54,188 nucleotides of DNA from Paracoccaceae bacterium (GCA_028285485.1 JANQPC010000012.1:1-54188); one strand, 5' to 3'. Positions 1 through 9,967 are shown, counted from the first letter of the stretch. A program made the numbers and translations. Notes: generated from the sequence alone by a model not told the origin.

Positions 1-22
1 CGCATAGCCGGGCCGCATTCCC

Positions 23-520
23 ATGAACTACTACGACGCCAACCGGTCCTGGTCTGACCGCTTTCTGCCGGAGATCAAGCGGCTGGTTGGTGGCCACCTG
101 TTGAGCAGCGCGCCAGATCACCACGACTGGCACAACGCCACGGATCTGATGATGCTCGATGCGCGGGACATCCGGGTGGCGGCACGGGTACGGCGCCACG
201 GTTATGCGGAGCGCTACCCGAACGAGTTCACGATCCGCTGCCGTATTCCATCCGGTGGCAAGACTGAACTCAGCAAGATCGTCGAAGGCAAAGGCGACTG
301 GATGTTCTACGGCCATGCGGATGCCGCGAATACCAACATCGCTGCCTGGTGGCTGATTGATCTCAAGGCTTTCCGAGCCGCGCTGATCCGCAACCAGGTG
401 AACGGCACGCATCTGCGCTACGGCAAGGGGCAGAACCCCGATGGCACAGGCTTTGTCTGGTTCGACCTCACGAGCTTTCCCAGCGAGCCGCCTCTCATCA
501 TCGCAAACTCAAACCCTTAG
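23..520 (+). CDS. Unrecognised 165-residue protein, accessory-region type
   Basis: I cannot assign a function. The protein is soluble-looking, with no signal peptide or membrane segment. It has an aromatic-rich start (NYYDANRSWSDRFLPEIK), a central TDLMMLDARDIRVAARVRR stretch, then GKTELSKIVEG and WMFYGHAD. From memory, proteins with this layout occur in integrative elements and plasmids of alphaproteobacteria; that is recollection, not a search result. The alternating charged strands resemble a small nuclease-like fold, but no catalytic motif is certain. It is followed 9 bases later by another small unknown gene, so the two are probably co-transcribed. The ATG at 23 is the first available start, but the gene lies at the window edge and could begin upstream. 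Confidence 0.7.
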   Translation: MNYYDANRSWSDRFLPEIKRLVGGHLLSSAPDHHDWHNATDLMMLDARDIRVAARVRRHGYAERYPNEFTIRCRIPSGGKTELSKIVEGKGDWMFYGHADAANTNIAAWWLIDLKAFRAALIRNQVNGTHLRYGKGQNPDGTGFVWFDLTSFPSEPPLIIANSNP

Positions 521-529
521 GAGAGACAC

Positions 530-856
530 ATGACCATTCAGGACAAGCCGAAGCCCGAGCTGGGCAAATACACATACCTGAACCCCGACTTCATGCCCGA
601 CCACCTGAACGAGGAATACTGCCGGGAGCACCGCGCGTCCGGTCTGGCCTACGATCTGAATGCGATCATTAAGACCGCCTATGCTGCCGTTGAGAACGAC
701 GGCCTCGGCCTTCCTTTGGATCGGCGCGGCATCGGCACGACGCTGAACATTGCCATGAACATGGCAGGGGATCTGATCGATGCCTGTGAGCTGTTGGAGG
801 GGCGGTTGCCGAAAGAGCCCTCGCCACAGCACCCGTCAGCGGCACATCTGGACTAG
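530..856 (+). CDS. Unrecognised 108-residue protein
   Basis: Function unknown. The ATG is preceded by GGAGAGAC, a good ribosome-binding site at normal spacing, which supports the start. The protein is small, acidic and soluble, with predicted helices around residues 38-60 and 68-92 (the latter containing GIGTTLNIAMNMAGDLIDACELLEG, described here by its key residues only as an alanine/leucine-rich helix). It lies 9 bases after the previous unknown gene in the same direction, so they form a two-gene unit. Both sit on the presumed island side of the tRNA-Arg gene. No homologous family comes to mind. Confidence 0.65.
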   Translation: MTIQDKPKPELGKYTYLNPDFMPDHLNEEYCREHRASGLAYDLNAIIKTAYAAVENDGLGLPLDRRGIGTTLNIAMNMAGDLIDACELLEGRLPKEPSPQHPSAAHLD

Positions 857-952
857 GCCAAAAGGGCACTTACTTGCAGCCGCGGGTTCCGGAGTAGCCT
901 TTGGCAATAGGTTCGCCTTGGTGAAACGCTTTGCTGCCGTTATTCCGGCACC

Positions 953-2062
953 ATGAGCGAGTCATCCAACTCTCCTTCGCCTATTCCATTCACACTCCTG
1001 ACTGGCTTTCTGGGCGCCGGCAAAACGACGCTTCTTAATGCGGTTTTGTCGGATGCCTCCACCGGGCGCGCAGCGGTTATCGTCAACGAGTTCGGAGAGG
1101 CAGGCCTCGACCACGACCTCATAGAAGCGGTGGAGAACGAGGTCGTCTTGATGCAGTCGGGCTGCCTTTGCTGTTCGATCCGAGGCGACCTGGCCAAGAC
1201 GATTGAGCGACTGCTTTTGCAGCGCGAAGCGGGGGAGATTGACTTTGATCGCGTCGTGGTAGAGACCACAGGCCTCGCCGATCCCGGCCCCATCCTACAA
1301 ACATTTGCCACTGACCCGATGCTGCGACGCGAGACCACCCTCGACGGGGTCGTCACAGTCTTTGACGCGGCAAACGGGCCAGGAACGCTTGGCAGACAAT
1401 TTGAGGCGGTGTCTCAGGTGGCGCTTGCGGACCTGATTATACTGAGCAAGACGGATCTTGTTTCAGAAGCCGAGGCAAATGCCGCCGAAGCGCGGCTTCG
1501 CTCGATCAACCCGACGGGGACAGTGGTACGCGCCTCCCACGGCGCCTTTGATCACTCGGCAATGTGGAAGCTAACGGGCCTTCGGCCAACCGCGTCCATG
1601 CAGGAAGTGATTGGTTGGACCAAACCTCTGGCTGCCCCGGACCCACTAAGCAACCTCACGGGAATGGCTCCAAAGACCAGTCCGCAGGCCACTTTCACAC
1701 CTCATGACCAAGAAATCACGTCGGTCTCGATTGAACTGGAAGAGCCGCTCGACGATGTCCTATTCGACAGATGGTTCGACACTTTGATTGCATTCAAGGG
1801 TCGCGACATCTTGAGAGTGAAGGGTATCCTGTTCCTGAAAGGGATCGATACACCCTTTGCGTTTCACGGTGTCCAGCATGTGTTTGACGCTCCGGTCCCG
1901 ATTACCTCCTGGAACCGGAGTGATCGACGCACCCGTATCGTTCTGATCGGCCGGAACCTCAACGGCGCGGAGATCCAGAGAAGCCTGGACTTGTTGCGCC
2001 TGGGGCAGCCTGAAGGGCAGATTGAGCCAAGTTACTCAGGCGCCTCCCAAGAGCAGTTTTGA
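953..2062 (+). CDS. CobW/COG0523-family metal-linked GTPase
   Basis: This is a G3E-family P-loop GTPase, 369 residues, close to the usual 320-400. Visible motifs are the Walker A GFLGAGKTT (18-26), NEFGE (45-49), the family-defining metal-binding GCLCC (70-74), ETTGLADP (104-111) and the G4 motif SKTD (165-168). A CobW C-terminal domain follows from about residue 235. Family members act as metallochaperones or metal-insertion factors, often for zinc; which metal is handled here cannot be read from sequence. There is no histidine-rich metal linker. I saw no convincing Zur-type palindrome in the 96 bases upstream. Base composition is less GC-skewed than the neighbouring chromosomal genes, consistent with transfer together with the two unknown genes before it. 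Confidence 0.9.
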   Translation: MSESSNSPSPIPFTLLTGFLGAGKTTLLNAVLSDASTGRAAVIVNEFGEAGLDHDLIEAVENEVVLMQSGCLCCSIRGDLAKTIERLLLQREAGEIDFDRVVVETTGLADPGPILQTFATDPMLRRETTLDGVVTVFDAANGPGTLGRQFEAVSQVALADLIILSKTDLVSEAEANAAEARLRSINPTGTVVRASHGAFDHSAMWKLTGLRPTASMQEVIGWTKPLAAPDPLSNLTGMAPKTSPQATFTPHDQEITSVSIELEEPLDDVLFDRWFDTLIAFKGRDILRVKGILFLKGIDTPFAFHGVQHVFDAPVPITSWNRSDRRTRIVLIGRNLNGAEIQRSLDLLRLGQPEGQIEPSYSGASQEQF

Positions 2063-2194
2063 ACTCCGCAGGCCCGCCATTTCGAACGACGCGAAAGATC
2101 TTAACCGTCCATCATTTCCATAGTGTTTGTCTTGCGATGCTCAGCCTGGCTCGAGCGCATGATCGGCAATGGTTTGCACTGTAACTGTTCTTTG

Positions 2195-2216
2195 GTGAAA
2201 GCCATGTGAAAGCCAG
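2195..2216. repeat. Tandem 11-bp direct repeat next to tRNA-Arg
   Basis: Two adjacent copies of GTGAAAGCCA plus one base (2195-2205 and 2206-2216) lie about 70 bases from the 3' end of the tRNA gene. Short direct repeats beside a tRNA 3' end are typical of integrase arm-binding or excisionase sites at an island junction. That role is inference; the repeat itself is read directly. Confidence 0.4.
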
Positions 2217-2282
2217 AAACCAACGGCCCGCGCCGAAGGAGGCCTTGCGGATTACTAATTCTCTGTTATCATTTAGAAACAG

Positions 2283-2359
2283 TGGCGATCCCTCGAGGAC
2301 TCGAACCCCGAACCTGCTGATTAGAAGTCAGCTGCTCTATCCAGTTGAGCTAAGGGACC
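2283..2359 (-). tRNA. tRNA-Arg, anticodon TCT
   Basis: A complete cloverleaf is readable on the minus strand. The 7-bp acceptor stem pairs GGTCCCT with AGGGATC (one G-T pair). The D arm contains AGCTCAACTGGATAGAGC. The anticodon stem is GCTGA/TCAGC with loop CTTCTAA, giving anticodon TCT (complement at 2323-2325), and the T loop reads GGTTCGAGTCC. The discriminator is G and CCA is encoded. It decodes AGA, a rare codon in such a GC-rich genome. The 3' end points toward the unknown genes at 23-2062. A short CTGTT/AACAG hairpin (2263-2282) follows the 3' end. Confidence 0.95.
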
Positions 2360-2420
2360 GCTTGGCGCTTTTCTGCGGCATGGGGCGGGGGTGATCAAGG
2401 GAAGTTGGGCTGCCGAACCC

Positions 2421-2882
2421 TTAAAGCGTGCGGGTGAAATAGGCGCTCATGGGGTCATCAGTATATTGCGCAAACGGGGCGCAGGGGGTGAATCCCGTCT
2501 TGGTATAGAGGGCGCGGGCGGCGGCAAAGGGCTCTTGTGTGCCCGTTTCGAGGCTTACGCGGGTGAGGCCAGATACGCGGGCTTCGGCCAGAAGCCGCTC
2601 CAAAATCGCGTGTGCCAGCCCCTGGCCGCGGGCGGTTTCGGCCACATGCATCGATTTGACCTCGCCATGATCCCGATCCAGACGTGCAAGCGCCCCCATG
2701 GCAAGCGGCACGCCCTCATCGGAAAAGATTGCGAAGAGCTGCGCTTCGGCGGAACTCAGGCCCTCGGCATCCAGCGAATGCACGCTGCAGGCGGGGCTTG
2801 TGGCATAGGCGAAGATCAGATGCGCGGAAATCAGCGGCGCGAGGCGCGCATCACTTGGCGCAACCTCGACCACATCAGTCAA
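2421..2882 (-). CDS. GNAT-family N-acetyltransferase
   Basis: A 153-residue GCN5-related acetyltransferase. The acetyl-CoA pyrophosphate-binding signature RGQGLA is at 85-90, preceded by the beta-strand GEVKSMHV and followed by the helix [28 protein letters not shown] and TGF are the usual C-terminal elements. The acceptor is unknown. The likely start is a TTG that overlaps the TGA stop of the upstream NDUFS4-like gene (TTGA), which suggests translational coupling. A GTG nine bases inside is an alternative. It is the second gene of a two-gene unit. Confidence 0.88.
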   Translation of the reverse strand: MTDVVEVAPSDARLAPLISAHLIFAYATSPACSVHSLDAEGLSSAEAQLFAIFSDEGVPLAMGALARLDRDHGEVKSMHVAETARGQGLAHAILERLLAEARVSGLTRVSLETGTQEPFAAARALYTKTGFTPCAPFAQYTDDPMSAYFTRTL

Positions 2883-3190
2883 TGCGTCCAGGCCCCGCGC
2901 CGATCGGTTGCGAAATTCTCGCCATAGCCACGGGGCCGGATGTTGGGTTTGCGCTTCTTGGGCTCCTGCACCACCGCGTCAATCCCGTGATCCTTGGCGT
3001 AGTCGAGCGCCGCATCCTTGCTGTCAAAGCTGAGCCGCACCTGGCTTTGGGTGTCGGACGAGCTTGTCCACCCCATAAGCGGATCAACCTCCCGCGCGCT
3101 TTCAGGGGCGTATTCAAGCACCCAGTGGCGCGTGCGCGCGGTGCCGGACGACATCGCGGTGCGGGCGGGCTGGAAAATTCGGGCGCGCAT
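2879..3190 (-). CDS. NDUFS4-like complex I accessory subunit (ETC complex I subunit conserved region)
   Basis: A 103-residue protein of the family that includes the mitochondrial 18-kDa subunit NDUFS4. Recognisable parts are [16 protein letters not shown] at the N-terminus, WVLEYAP, the family core [18 protein letters not shown] (residues 37-54) and a C-terminal [13 protein letters not shown]. In alphaproteobacteria such as Paracoccus this subunit binds the peripheral arm of NADH:ubiquinone oxidoreductase near the Fe-S/FMN module and supports assembly. It is encoded away from the nuo operon, as is usual. It overlaps the start of the GNAT gene by 4 bases. Length is normal for the bacterial family. 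Confidence 0.9.
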   Translation of the reverse strand: MRARIFQPARTAMSSGTARTRHWVLEYAPESAREVDPLMGWTSSSDTQSQVRLSFDSKDAALDYAKDHGIDAVVQEPKKRKPNIRPRGYGENFATDRRGAWTH

Positions 3191-3288
3191 GGGCGGGCTC
3201 CATAGGCAAAACAGCAGGCGGATATTTCAGGGAACACGGCGCGGGATCAAGGGGGCAGTTTGCCCCGGCGCGCAGCGGGCGCGAAAGC

Positions 3289-3335
3289 GCCAGGCCGGGT
3301 GTGCGGAGCGAGGGTGTGCTACTCCCCGGCCTGGC
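3289..3335. repeat. 11-bp perfect inverted repeat between NDUFS4-like gene and uvrB
   Basis: GCCAGGCCGGG (3289-3299) pairs perfectly with CCCGGCCTGGC (3325-3335) across a 25-base loop. It sits in the 344-base non-coding stretch 3191-3534 that separates the divergent NDUFS4-like and uvrB genes. No T-run follows on either strand, so it is not a classical terminator. The rest of the stretch shows no gene and no convincing LexA box. Confidence 0.5.
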
Positions 3336-3534
3336 GGTCGTGGCTACAGCCAGGAGGCTTGCATGTTTTAGGGGATTGCGCAATAAGAAATACAACCTAA
3401 AGCAGAATTCCCGATCACGTGGCAGCCGGAACGGCCCTACGACCCCACTCTCCTGACATCCCCCGTCACCATCCGGGTTGAACATGCGCGCGGCGCAATC
3501 AAATGTGGGGGGCAGCCGCCGGAGCCCCCCCGCC

Positions 3535-5730
<2,196 letters not shown>

Positions 5731-5758
5731 GGCCGGGCAGGGGGCCGTTGCGCCGGCG

Positions 5759-6616
5759 TCAATCGTAGGGGGCCACGCCGACCCGTTCCATGGCCCCGAT
5801 CACCGCGGAAATGTCAAAAGGCCGCTCGAAGCCGCGGATGCCCGCGGCCTGCGCTTCCGGCGCGCCGGGCGCGACCGAAAGAAGCGCGTCTGCCAGGCGG
5901 ATGCGATCCTCTAGCGGAAGCGTGCCGGTGACGGAAACGTACCACTCGGGAAACCAGGCCGTGGTCCGGCGCGGCTCATCGCCTTCGCCCGGCTGTTCAT
6001 CGATGATCCGCAGGGAACCGGGCGAGATCCGGCCCTCTGCCTCAAGGGCTTCAAGCACGCCCGTGCGCACAAAGGCCACATCGGCGCGCCCGGTTTGCAC
6101 CATCTCGATAAGCTCGTTCTGGTTCTCGCCCTGCACCCGCTGCCCGATTTCGCTGGGGTGGCCAAGTCCGGCGCGGATCAAGTGATCCGCCTGAAACAGG
6201 AACCCGCCCGCGGCCCGATCGCCCAGCGTGGCAATGCGTGCGCCGCGCAAATCGTCCAGAGTGCGGATGGGGCTTGCGGCGCGGGCCACGATCACCCCCG
6301 CGAACCGCCCGCGCGGGCCGCGGATCACGCTGGCAACCGGCACAGCCCCTAACGTGCCCACGGTGACCGCAGTGTGAACGGGGTTGCCGATCAGCACATC
6401 GATATTGCCCTCCGAGAAGGCCGGCACAGCTTCGGAGGGTGAAACGGTTGTGAACGCAACCGGGATCTCAAGCGTTTCGGAAAGCCATGTGGCCATCGGC
6501 TGCCACTCTTCGCGCGCAAGCTCTGAGCTACGCGGCGCAAGTACGGCAAGCCGGATCTCGGCCAGGGCGTAGGACGGCGCGACAAGCGCCGCGAGGAAAG
6601 CCAGGATGAAGCGCAT
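5759..6616 (-). CDS. PhnD-like periplasmic substrate-binding protein
   Basis: A 285-residue secreted protein of the phosphate/phosphite/phosphonate-binding (PhnD-like) fold, also used as the sensor part of TtrS-type kinases. The signal peptide MRFILAFLAALVAPSYALA is followed by EIRLAVLAPRSS. Family features are TVSPSEAVPAFSEGNIDVLIGNP, IRTLDDLRGARIATL and GRADVAFVRTG. The ATG at 6616 has GGAGGG upstream at good spacing, so I prefer it over an upstream ATG that would spoil the signal peptide. There is no permease or ATPase gene beside it, so it is an orphan binding protein. Its ligand is not predictable from sequence. Confidence 0.85.
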   Translation of the reverse strand: MRFILAFLAALVAPSYALAEIRLAVLAPRSSELAREEWQPMATWLSETLEIPVAFTTVSPSEAVPAFSEGNIDVLIGNPVHTAVTVGTLGAVPVASVIRGPRGRFAGVIVARAASPIRTLDDLRGARIATLGDRAAGGFLFQADHLIRAGLGHPSEIGQRVQGENQNELIEMVQTGRADVAFVRTGVLEALEAEGRISPGSLRIIDEQPGEGDEPRRTTAWFPEWYVSVTGTLPLEDRIRLADALLSVAPGAPEAQAAGIRGFERPFDISAVIGAMERVGVAPYD

Positions 6617-6716
6617 GAGTGTCCCTCCGGTCAGATGCGCAGTATTCATCGCGCAGGCGCCCTAACCAGGTCCTAACGGGCGTGGACAAAACACTGCATT
6701 CCGCTAGCTTCCCACC

Positions 6717-7151
6717 ATGCGCAGCGCCGTAATCCTCATCGCTCTCGCCGCGAGCCCCGCCACGGCGTGGGAGTTTTTCGCGAGCCCGATCTGCACCCTG
6801 TCTCATGCCGAGGCCGCCGCGAACCTCACCGTCACGTATGATGAACGCGCGGCGGAGCCCTACGCGATCACGGTATCACGCAGCGATGCCGCCTGGCCCG
6901 AGGCGGCCGTATTTGCCATGCGCTTTGATGGGCCGCGGGGCCTCACGATCTCTACCGACCGGCACCGGATGACAGAGGAAAACCGCGCAGTTACCGTGAG
7001 TGACAGCGGGTTTGGCAACGTGCTCGATGGGCTTGAGTTCAACGCAACCGCCACTGCGATCCTTGGCGATGCGGAACTTGGGTTCCCGCTTGCCGGTGCG
7101 GCCCCGGAAGTTCAGAAATTCCGCGCCTGCACGGAAGGTGGGCTCGCCTAG
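6717..7151 (+). CDS. Secreted protein of unknown function, 144 residues
   Basis: The protein has a signal peptide (MRSAVILIALAASPATA, cleavage before WEFF) and a predicted beta-rich mature part containing SPICTLSHAEA and a late cysteine (KFRACTEG), which could form a disulfide in the periplasm. From memory, similar short periplasmic proteins occur near uvrB in Rhodobacterales and are sometimes mislabelled excinuclease subunit B; there is no UvrB similarity in the sequence. It diverges from the PhnD-like gene across about 100 bases that must hold both promoters. Confidence 0.75.
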   Translation: MRSAVILIALAASPATAWEFFASPICTLSHAEAAANLTVTYDERAAEPYAITVSRSDAAWPEAAVFAMRFDGPRGLTISTDRHRMTEENRAVTVSDSGFGNVLDGLEFNATATAILGDAELGFPLAGAAPEVQKFRACTEGGLA

Positions 7152-7263
7152 CCGCCAGCGCAAGCGGCCCATGCCACGATACCGGCGCACAGTGCCCATC
7201 CGCGTCTGCGTGCTGGGGGCGCGGCGCCTAAAGCGTTTGACGAAATACCAGAACCACCACGTA

Positions 7264-7308
7264 TCACTTAACGCGTTGAAATCTTTGATTTCAGGCGGCG
7301 TTTAGTGA
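7264..7308. repeat. 45-base interrupted palindrome between convergent genes
   Basis: The outer arms TCACTTAACGC (7264-7274) and GCGTTTAGTGA (7298-7308) pair in 10 of 11 positions. Inside, TGAAATC-TTT-GATTTCA (7277-7293) forms a perfect 7-bp hairpin. It lies in the 179-base gap between two convergent genes. It may act as a bidirectional terminator or be one copy of a dispersed repeat; no second copy was seen in this window. Confidence 0.55.
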
Positions 7309-7330
7309 GGCAGTTCTTTCGCACAACGCT

Positions 7331-7582
7331 CTAGAAATCGAAGATATCGTCCAGAAACGATGTTGCGCGCCGTTTCTTGCGGCCGCCGGAGCGTTCGTAA
7401 TCCCGATCGTCGCGCCCCCTGTCCCGCCGCGCGAAATCGTTCTCGGTGGCGTTCGAGCGTTCGATGATCTTGTCGAGTTCCCCGCGATCCAGCCAAACGC
7501 CGCGGCATTGGGGGCAGTAATCGATCTCAACGCCTTCGCGATGGCTCATCACAAGCTGCGTGTCGTCGATAGGGCATTTCAT
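7331..7582 (-). CDS. zf-TFIIB domain protein
   Basis: An 83-residue protein with the small zinc-ribbon-like domain named zf-TFIIB. The pattern is MKCPIDD (C3), then DYCPQCRGVWLDRGELDKII (C23, C26), exactly the family spacing, with Asp in place of the second N-terminal cysteine as is common. The remainder (residues 45-75) is a charged, disordered stretch rich in Arg and Asp, ending in FLDDIFDF. Its biochemical role is not established. The gene stands alone, converging on the secreted-protein gene with the palindrome at 7264-7308 between them. Confidence 0.88.
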   Translation of the reverse strand: MKCPIDDTQLVMSHREGVEIDYCPQCRGVWLDRGELDKIIERSNATENDFARRDRGRDDRDYERSGGRKKRRATSFLDDIFDF

Positions 7583-7695
7583 GGGCGTTCTCCGGCAAAA
7601 CCTGTTTCAGATTCATGTAGGTCTGCCACATCAAGATGTAAGGTAGGCCGCTCGCATCGCGCGCGGGGCTGGCAAACGCCCGCCCGGGCGCCGGG

Positions 7696-8172
7696 CTACC
7701 AGCCTTCGGTGCCCGGTGCGCCCTTGATCTCGCCTGTCAGGTTCGAAGTTACCCAGCCCCCGTAAAAGCTGCCCGGCTGCGGGATAACGCGTTCGGGCCC
7801 CACGTAGCAGGCATCGAAGCGGTTGGCATAAAACGCCACGTAGCCCGCGATGCCGGCGAAGGGGCGGGTGGGCAGATCGTAGCTCCAAGCGGCTGCCTCG
7901 GCCACCGCGCCGCCTGCCTCGGCTGTCCAATACCGCGCGCGGCCCTTCCATTCGCAGAAGCTGCGCCCCCGCGCGGGCCGCAGCGCGCCCGAGGCGATAT
8001 CACCGGGAGGAAAGTAATAGGTGGGCGCATGGTGGGTTTCGAGGATGCGCCAGCCGCGATGGGTGCTGGCAATGGTTTCACCGCCCAGCACCACGCGAAG
8101 CTCATCGGTGACAGGCTCCAATACAGGCGGTCTGGGAAATCCCTGAACGTTTTCCTGTGGGAGCGCGCTCAT
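7696..8172 (-). CDS. DUF427 domain protein
   Basis: A 158-residue DUF427 protein. Typical elements are RVVLGGETIASTHRGWRILE, THHAPTYYFPPGDI, FCEWKGRARYW, AAWSYDLPT and GYVAFYANRFDACYVG. The family forms a small beta-barrel of unknown activity and commonly lies near stress or redox genes. The ATG at 8172 is chosen because it begins only two bases after the stop of the universal stress protein gene (8175-8177), indicating one transcript. An upstream start would overlap that gene. Ligand and function remain unknown. Confidence 0.87.
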   Translation of the reverse strand: MSALPQENVQGFPRPPVLEPVTDELRVVLGGETIASTHRGWRILETHHAPTYYFPPGDIASGALRPARGRSFCEWKGRARYWTAEAGGAVAEAAAWSYDLPTRPFAGIAGYVAFYANRFDACYVGPERVIPQPGSFYGGWVTSNLTGEIKGAPGTEGW

Positions 8173-8174
8173 GA

Positions 8175-8579
8175 CTAGCGCAAAACGTGAACCGCGCAAT
8201 GGGCATGGCGCACCACCCGCGCGGCTGTGGAGCCAAGGAAATAATCCTGCAATCCCGGCTGGTGGGAGGCGATCACAATGCAGTCCACCCCATTCTCATC
8301 GGCATAGGTGTTGATGGTGCGGCCCGCATGGCCCATGACCACATCGACACCCACATCATCGCCATGGATCATCTCCTTCAACGCGTTGCGCACGTCTTCT
8401 TTGTTGTGTTCGATCTGCCCTTCGGGCAGTTCGTTCATGATGAAACTCGGCACAGCTTCCAAAACCGTAAGTGCCGTGATCTTGCCGTCTTCCCCGGCCA
8501 GCGCCCGCGCAATAGCGATTGCCTGTTCCGTATTGGGCCGATGGTCGACAGCGACCGGGACGAGAATATTTTTGTACAT
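8175..8579 (-). CDS. Universal stress protein, UspA family
   Basis: A 134-residue single-domain Usp. The N-terminal strand MYKNILVPVAVD carries the conserved Asp. ASHQPGLQDYFLGSTAARVVRHAHCAVHVLR at the C-terminus (shown in parts: SHQPG, GSTAARVV, VHVLR) matches the ATP-binding G-rich motif of nucleotide-binding Usps. The ATG at 8579 has AAGGAGG upstream with about 10 bases of spacing. A longer form starting at 8603 would add eight residues outside the family. It is the first gene of a two-gene unit with DUF427. Usps are cytoplasmic and are usually induced by starvation or oxygen limitation; no regulatory site was recognised here. Confidence 0.93.
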   Translation of the reverse strand: MYKNILVPVAVDHRPNTEQAIAIARALAGEDGKITALTVLEAVPSFIMNELPEGQIEHNKEDVRNALKEMIHGDDVGVDVVMGHAGRTINTYADENGVDCIVIASHQPGLQDYFLGSTAARVVRHAHCAVHVLR

Positions 8580-8666
8580 AGGGTGCGTCCTCCTTCCCCG
8601 CAACAGTACCAGCAGCGGGCCAGACGGCCTTGACCTCGATCAGAAATCCAGCGCCGTTGGAAGGGT

Positions 8667-9170
8667 ATGAAGATGAAGGAAAAATCGCCGATCCGGCCAA
8701 CCGATGAAGAAGCCCGGCGCCTGGGCCGCGCGCTTCTGGGCGAGGCCCGGTTCGGCGCGCTCGGCGTGCGCGATCCCGAAACCGGTGCGCCCGTTGTGAG
8801 CCGCATTGCAGTGGCCCGCACACCGGAGGGTGCGCCGCTTACGCTGATCTCGGATCTGTCACACCACACCAAGGCGCTGAAGGCCGATCCCGTCTGCTCG
8901 CTTCTGGTTGGGGAGCCGGGCGGCAAGGGCGATCCGCTTACCCATCCGCGCATCACCCTGCAGGCGCGGGCAGGCTTTCTGCGCCACTCCGAAGACGGGT
9001 TCGAGGCACTGGCGAAACACTACCTTTCCCAGAACCCCAAGGCGCAGCTTTACATCGGGTTTGCGGATTTCTCGCTTGCCACGCTTTCGGTTACCGGCGC
9101 CTACCTCAATGGCGGCTTCGGAAAGGCGTTCGTGCTGACGCCGGAGGATCTGGGCCTGCCGCCCGCTTGA
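8667..9170 (+). CDS. Pyridoxamine 5'-phosphate oxidase-fold protein (HugZ-like)
   Basis: A 167-residue split-barrel flavin/heme-binding protein. The N-terminal helix DEEARRLGRALLGEARFGALG leads into SRIAVARTPEGAPLTLISDLSHHTKALKADPVCSLLVGEPG (described by its parts SRIAVAR, LISDLS, HTKAL and SLLVGE), the characteristic substrate/FMN region of the family. RITLQARAGF and AQLYIGFADFSLATL follow. Family members include HugZ-type heme-degrading enzymes and FMN-binding oxidases. The C-terminal heme-specific extension of true HugZ is not obvious, so heme use is uncertain. It diverges from the usp gene and ends at the base where the convergent DUF4864 gene ends. Confidence 0.85.
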   Translation: MKMKEKSPIRPTDEEARRLGRALLGEARFGALGVRDPETGAPVVSRIAVARTPEGAPLTLISDLSHHTKALKADPVCSLLVGEPGGKGDPLTHPRITLQARAGFLRHSEDGFEALAKHYLSQNPKAQLYIGFADFSLATLSVTGAYLNGGFGKAFVLTPEDLGLPPA

Positions 9171-9578
9171 TCAGGCCCCAAGCGCACTGGCTTGCAGGAT
9201 CCGCACGCCGTTGATCTGGTAGCTCCCGCCCCCTTCGATCATCTGGTATTCGAGAACGTGCGGCACGCCGTTGCCATCGGTGATCAGCACTTTCTGGTAG
9301 TCGAACGGCCCGCGCGTTTCCACATCGAGATACTGCACATCGGCGGGCCGCCACACCATCGGGTAGCCCTGGCGCACCATCTGGCCAAAGCGCTCCGACG
9401 TGCCGAAGCCGCGCTGGATCATGGGCGAGGCGAAGGTAAAGGCGGTTTCGAAATCATCGGCGAGAAAAGCCTCGATCTGGCTTTGGATCACGCCCTCGAT
9501 TGCGGGATTTCGGTCCTCCGCCGCGGCCGGGGTGGCGAGGGCGAGAAGGAGGGCGAACGCAAGGTGCGGAAGGCGCAT
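9171..9578 (-). CDS. DUF4864 secreted protein
   Basis: A 135-residue protein with signal peptide MRLPHLAFALLLALATPAAA, cleaved before EDRNP. The mature part matches DUF4864: VIQSQIEAFLADDFETAFTFASP, then VRQGYPMVWRPADVQYLD, and a C-terminal YQINGVRI. The fold is NTF2-like by family description; no catalytic activity is known. The ATG at 9578 is preceded by a GGAG-type site and gives a proper signal peptide; longer in-frame forms do not. Its stop directly abuts the stop of the convergent PNPOx-fold gene with no space for a terminator. Confidence 0.85.
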   Translation of the reverse strand: MRLPHLAFALLLALATPAAAEDRNPAIEGVIQSQIEAFLADDFETAFTFASPMIQRGFGTSERFGQMVRQGYPMVWRPADVQYLDVETRGPFDYQKVLITDGNGVPHVLEYQMIEGGGSYQINGVRILQASALGA

Positions 9579-9967
9579 GGAGGGGCTCCGTGGATCAGAT
9601 CGTGAAAGGAAGGGTAGCCCCGCCAGCGCGCCGGTCAATTCACCCACGCCGCCCCGCGCCGCGCGACCGTTAGCGATAAACTGAGATGTTATGTCACAGA
9701 TCGCCCTTTGCAGGCGAAATCGCCGGCCCCGCGCGCCGCACCGTTCCGCGCTATTGCGGTAACTCACCGAAATCCCAACGCTCTCTGCGCTTCGACCTGC
9801 CGAATTGGATCGGCATAAGCGCCCTTTCCGGCGCGGGATGCGAAAAACCATGCAAATTCAGAAATCTATCCACGGGTAACCCGGTTCGTTATGCTCCGGA
9901 CGAACCGCGCGGGCGCCCGATCTGCCAGGGGGCTTGCGCGCCGCATATCGATCTCAGGAGGAGCCCC
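9579..9967. other. Non-coding stretch upstream of acs
   Basis: This 389-base interval separates the divergent DUF4864 and acs genes. It contains a CGGGTAACCCG palindrome (near 9873-9883) and a GGTTCG/CGAACC hairpin (9883-9888 with 9901-9906). An in-frame N-terminal extension of acs through this region exists but has no family support. No other gene was recognised; it presumably holds both promoters. Confidence 0.5.

Noticed and set aside
2206-2394. Small plus-strand frame covering the tRNA gene
   Set aside because: It runs antisense through the complete tRNA-Arg cloverleaf and has no ribosome-binding site.
3420-3534. Possible LexA (SOS) box before uvrB
   Set aside because: GAAC followed by N7 is present (near 3430), but the second half reads CGAC, not GAAC, and GTTC-N7-GTTC was not found.
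9686-9967. N-terminal extension of acetyl-CoA synthetase
   Set aside because: The extension has no family similarity, while the ATG at 9968 has a strong ribosome-binding site and gives the normal length.
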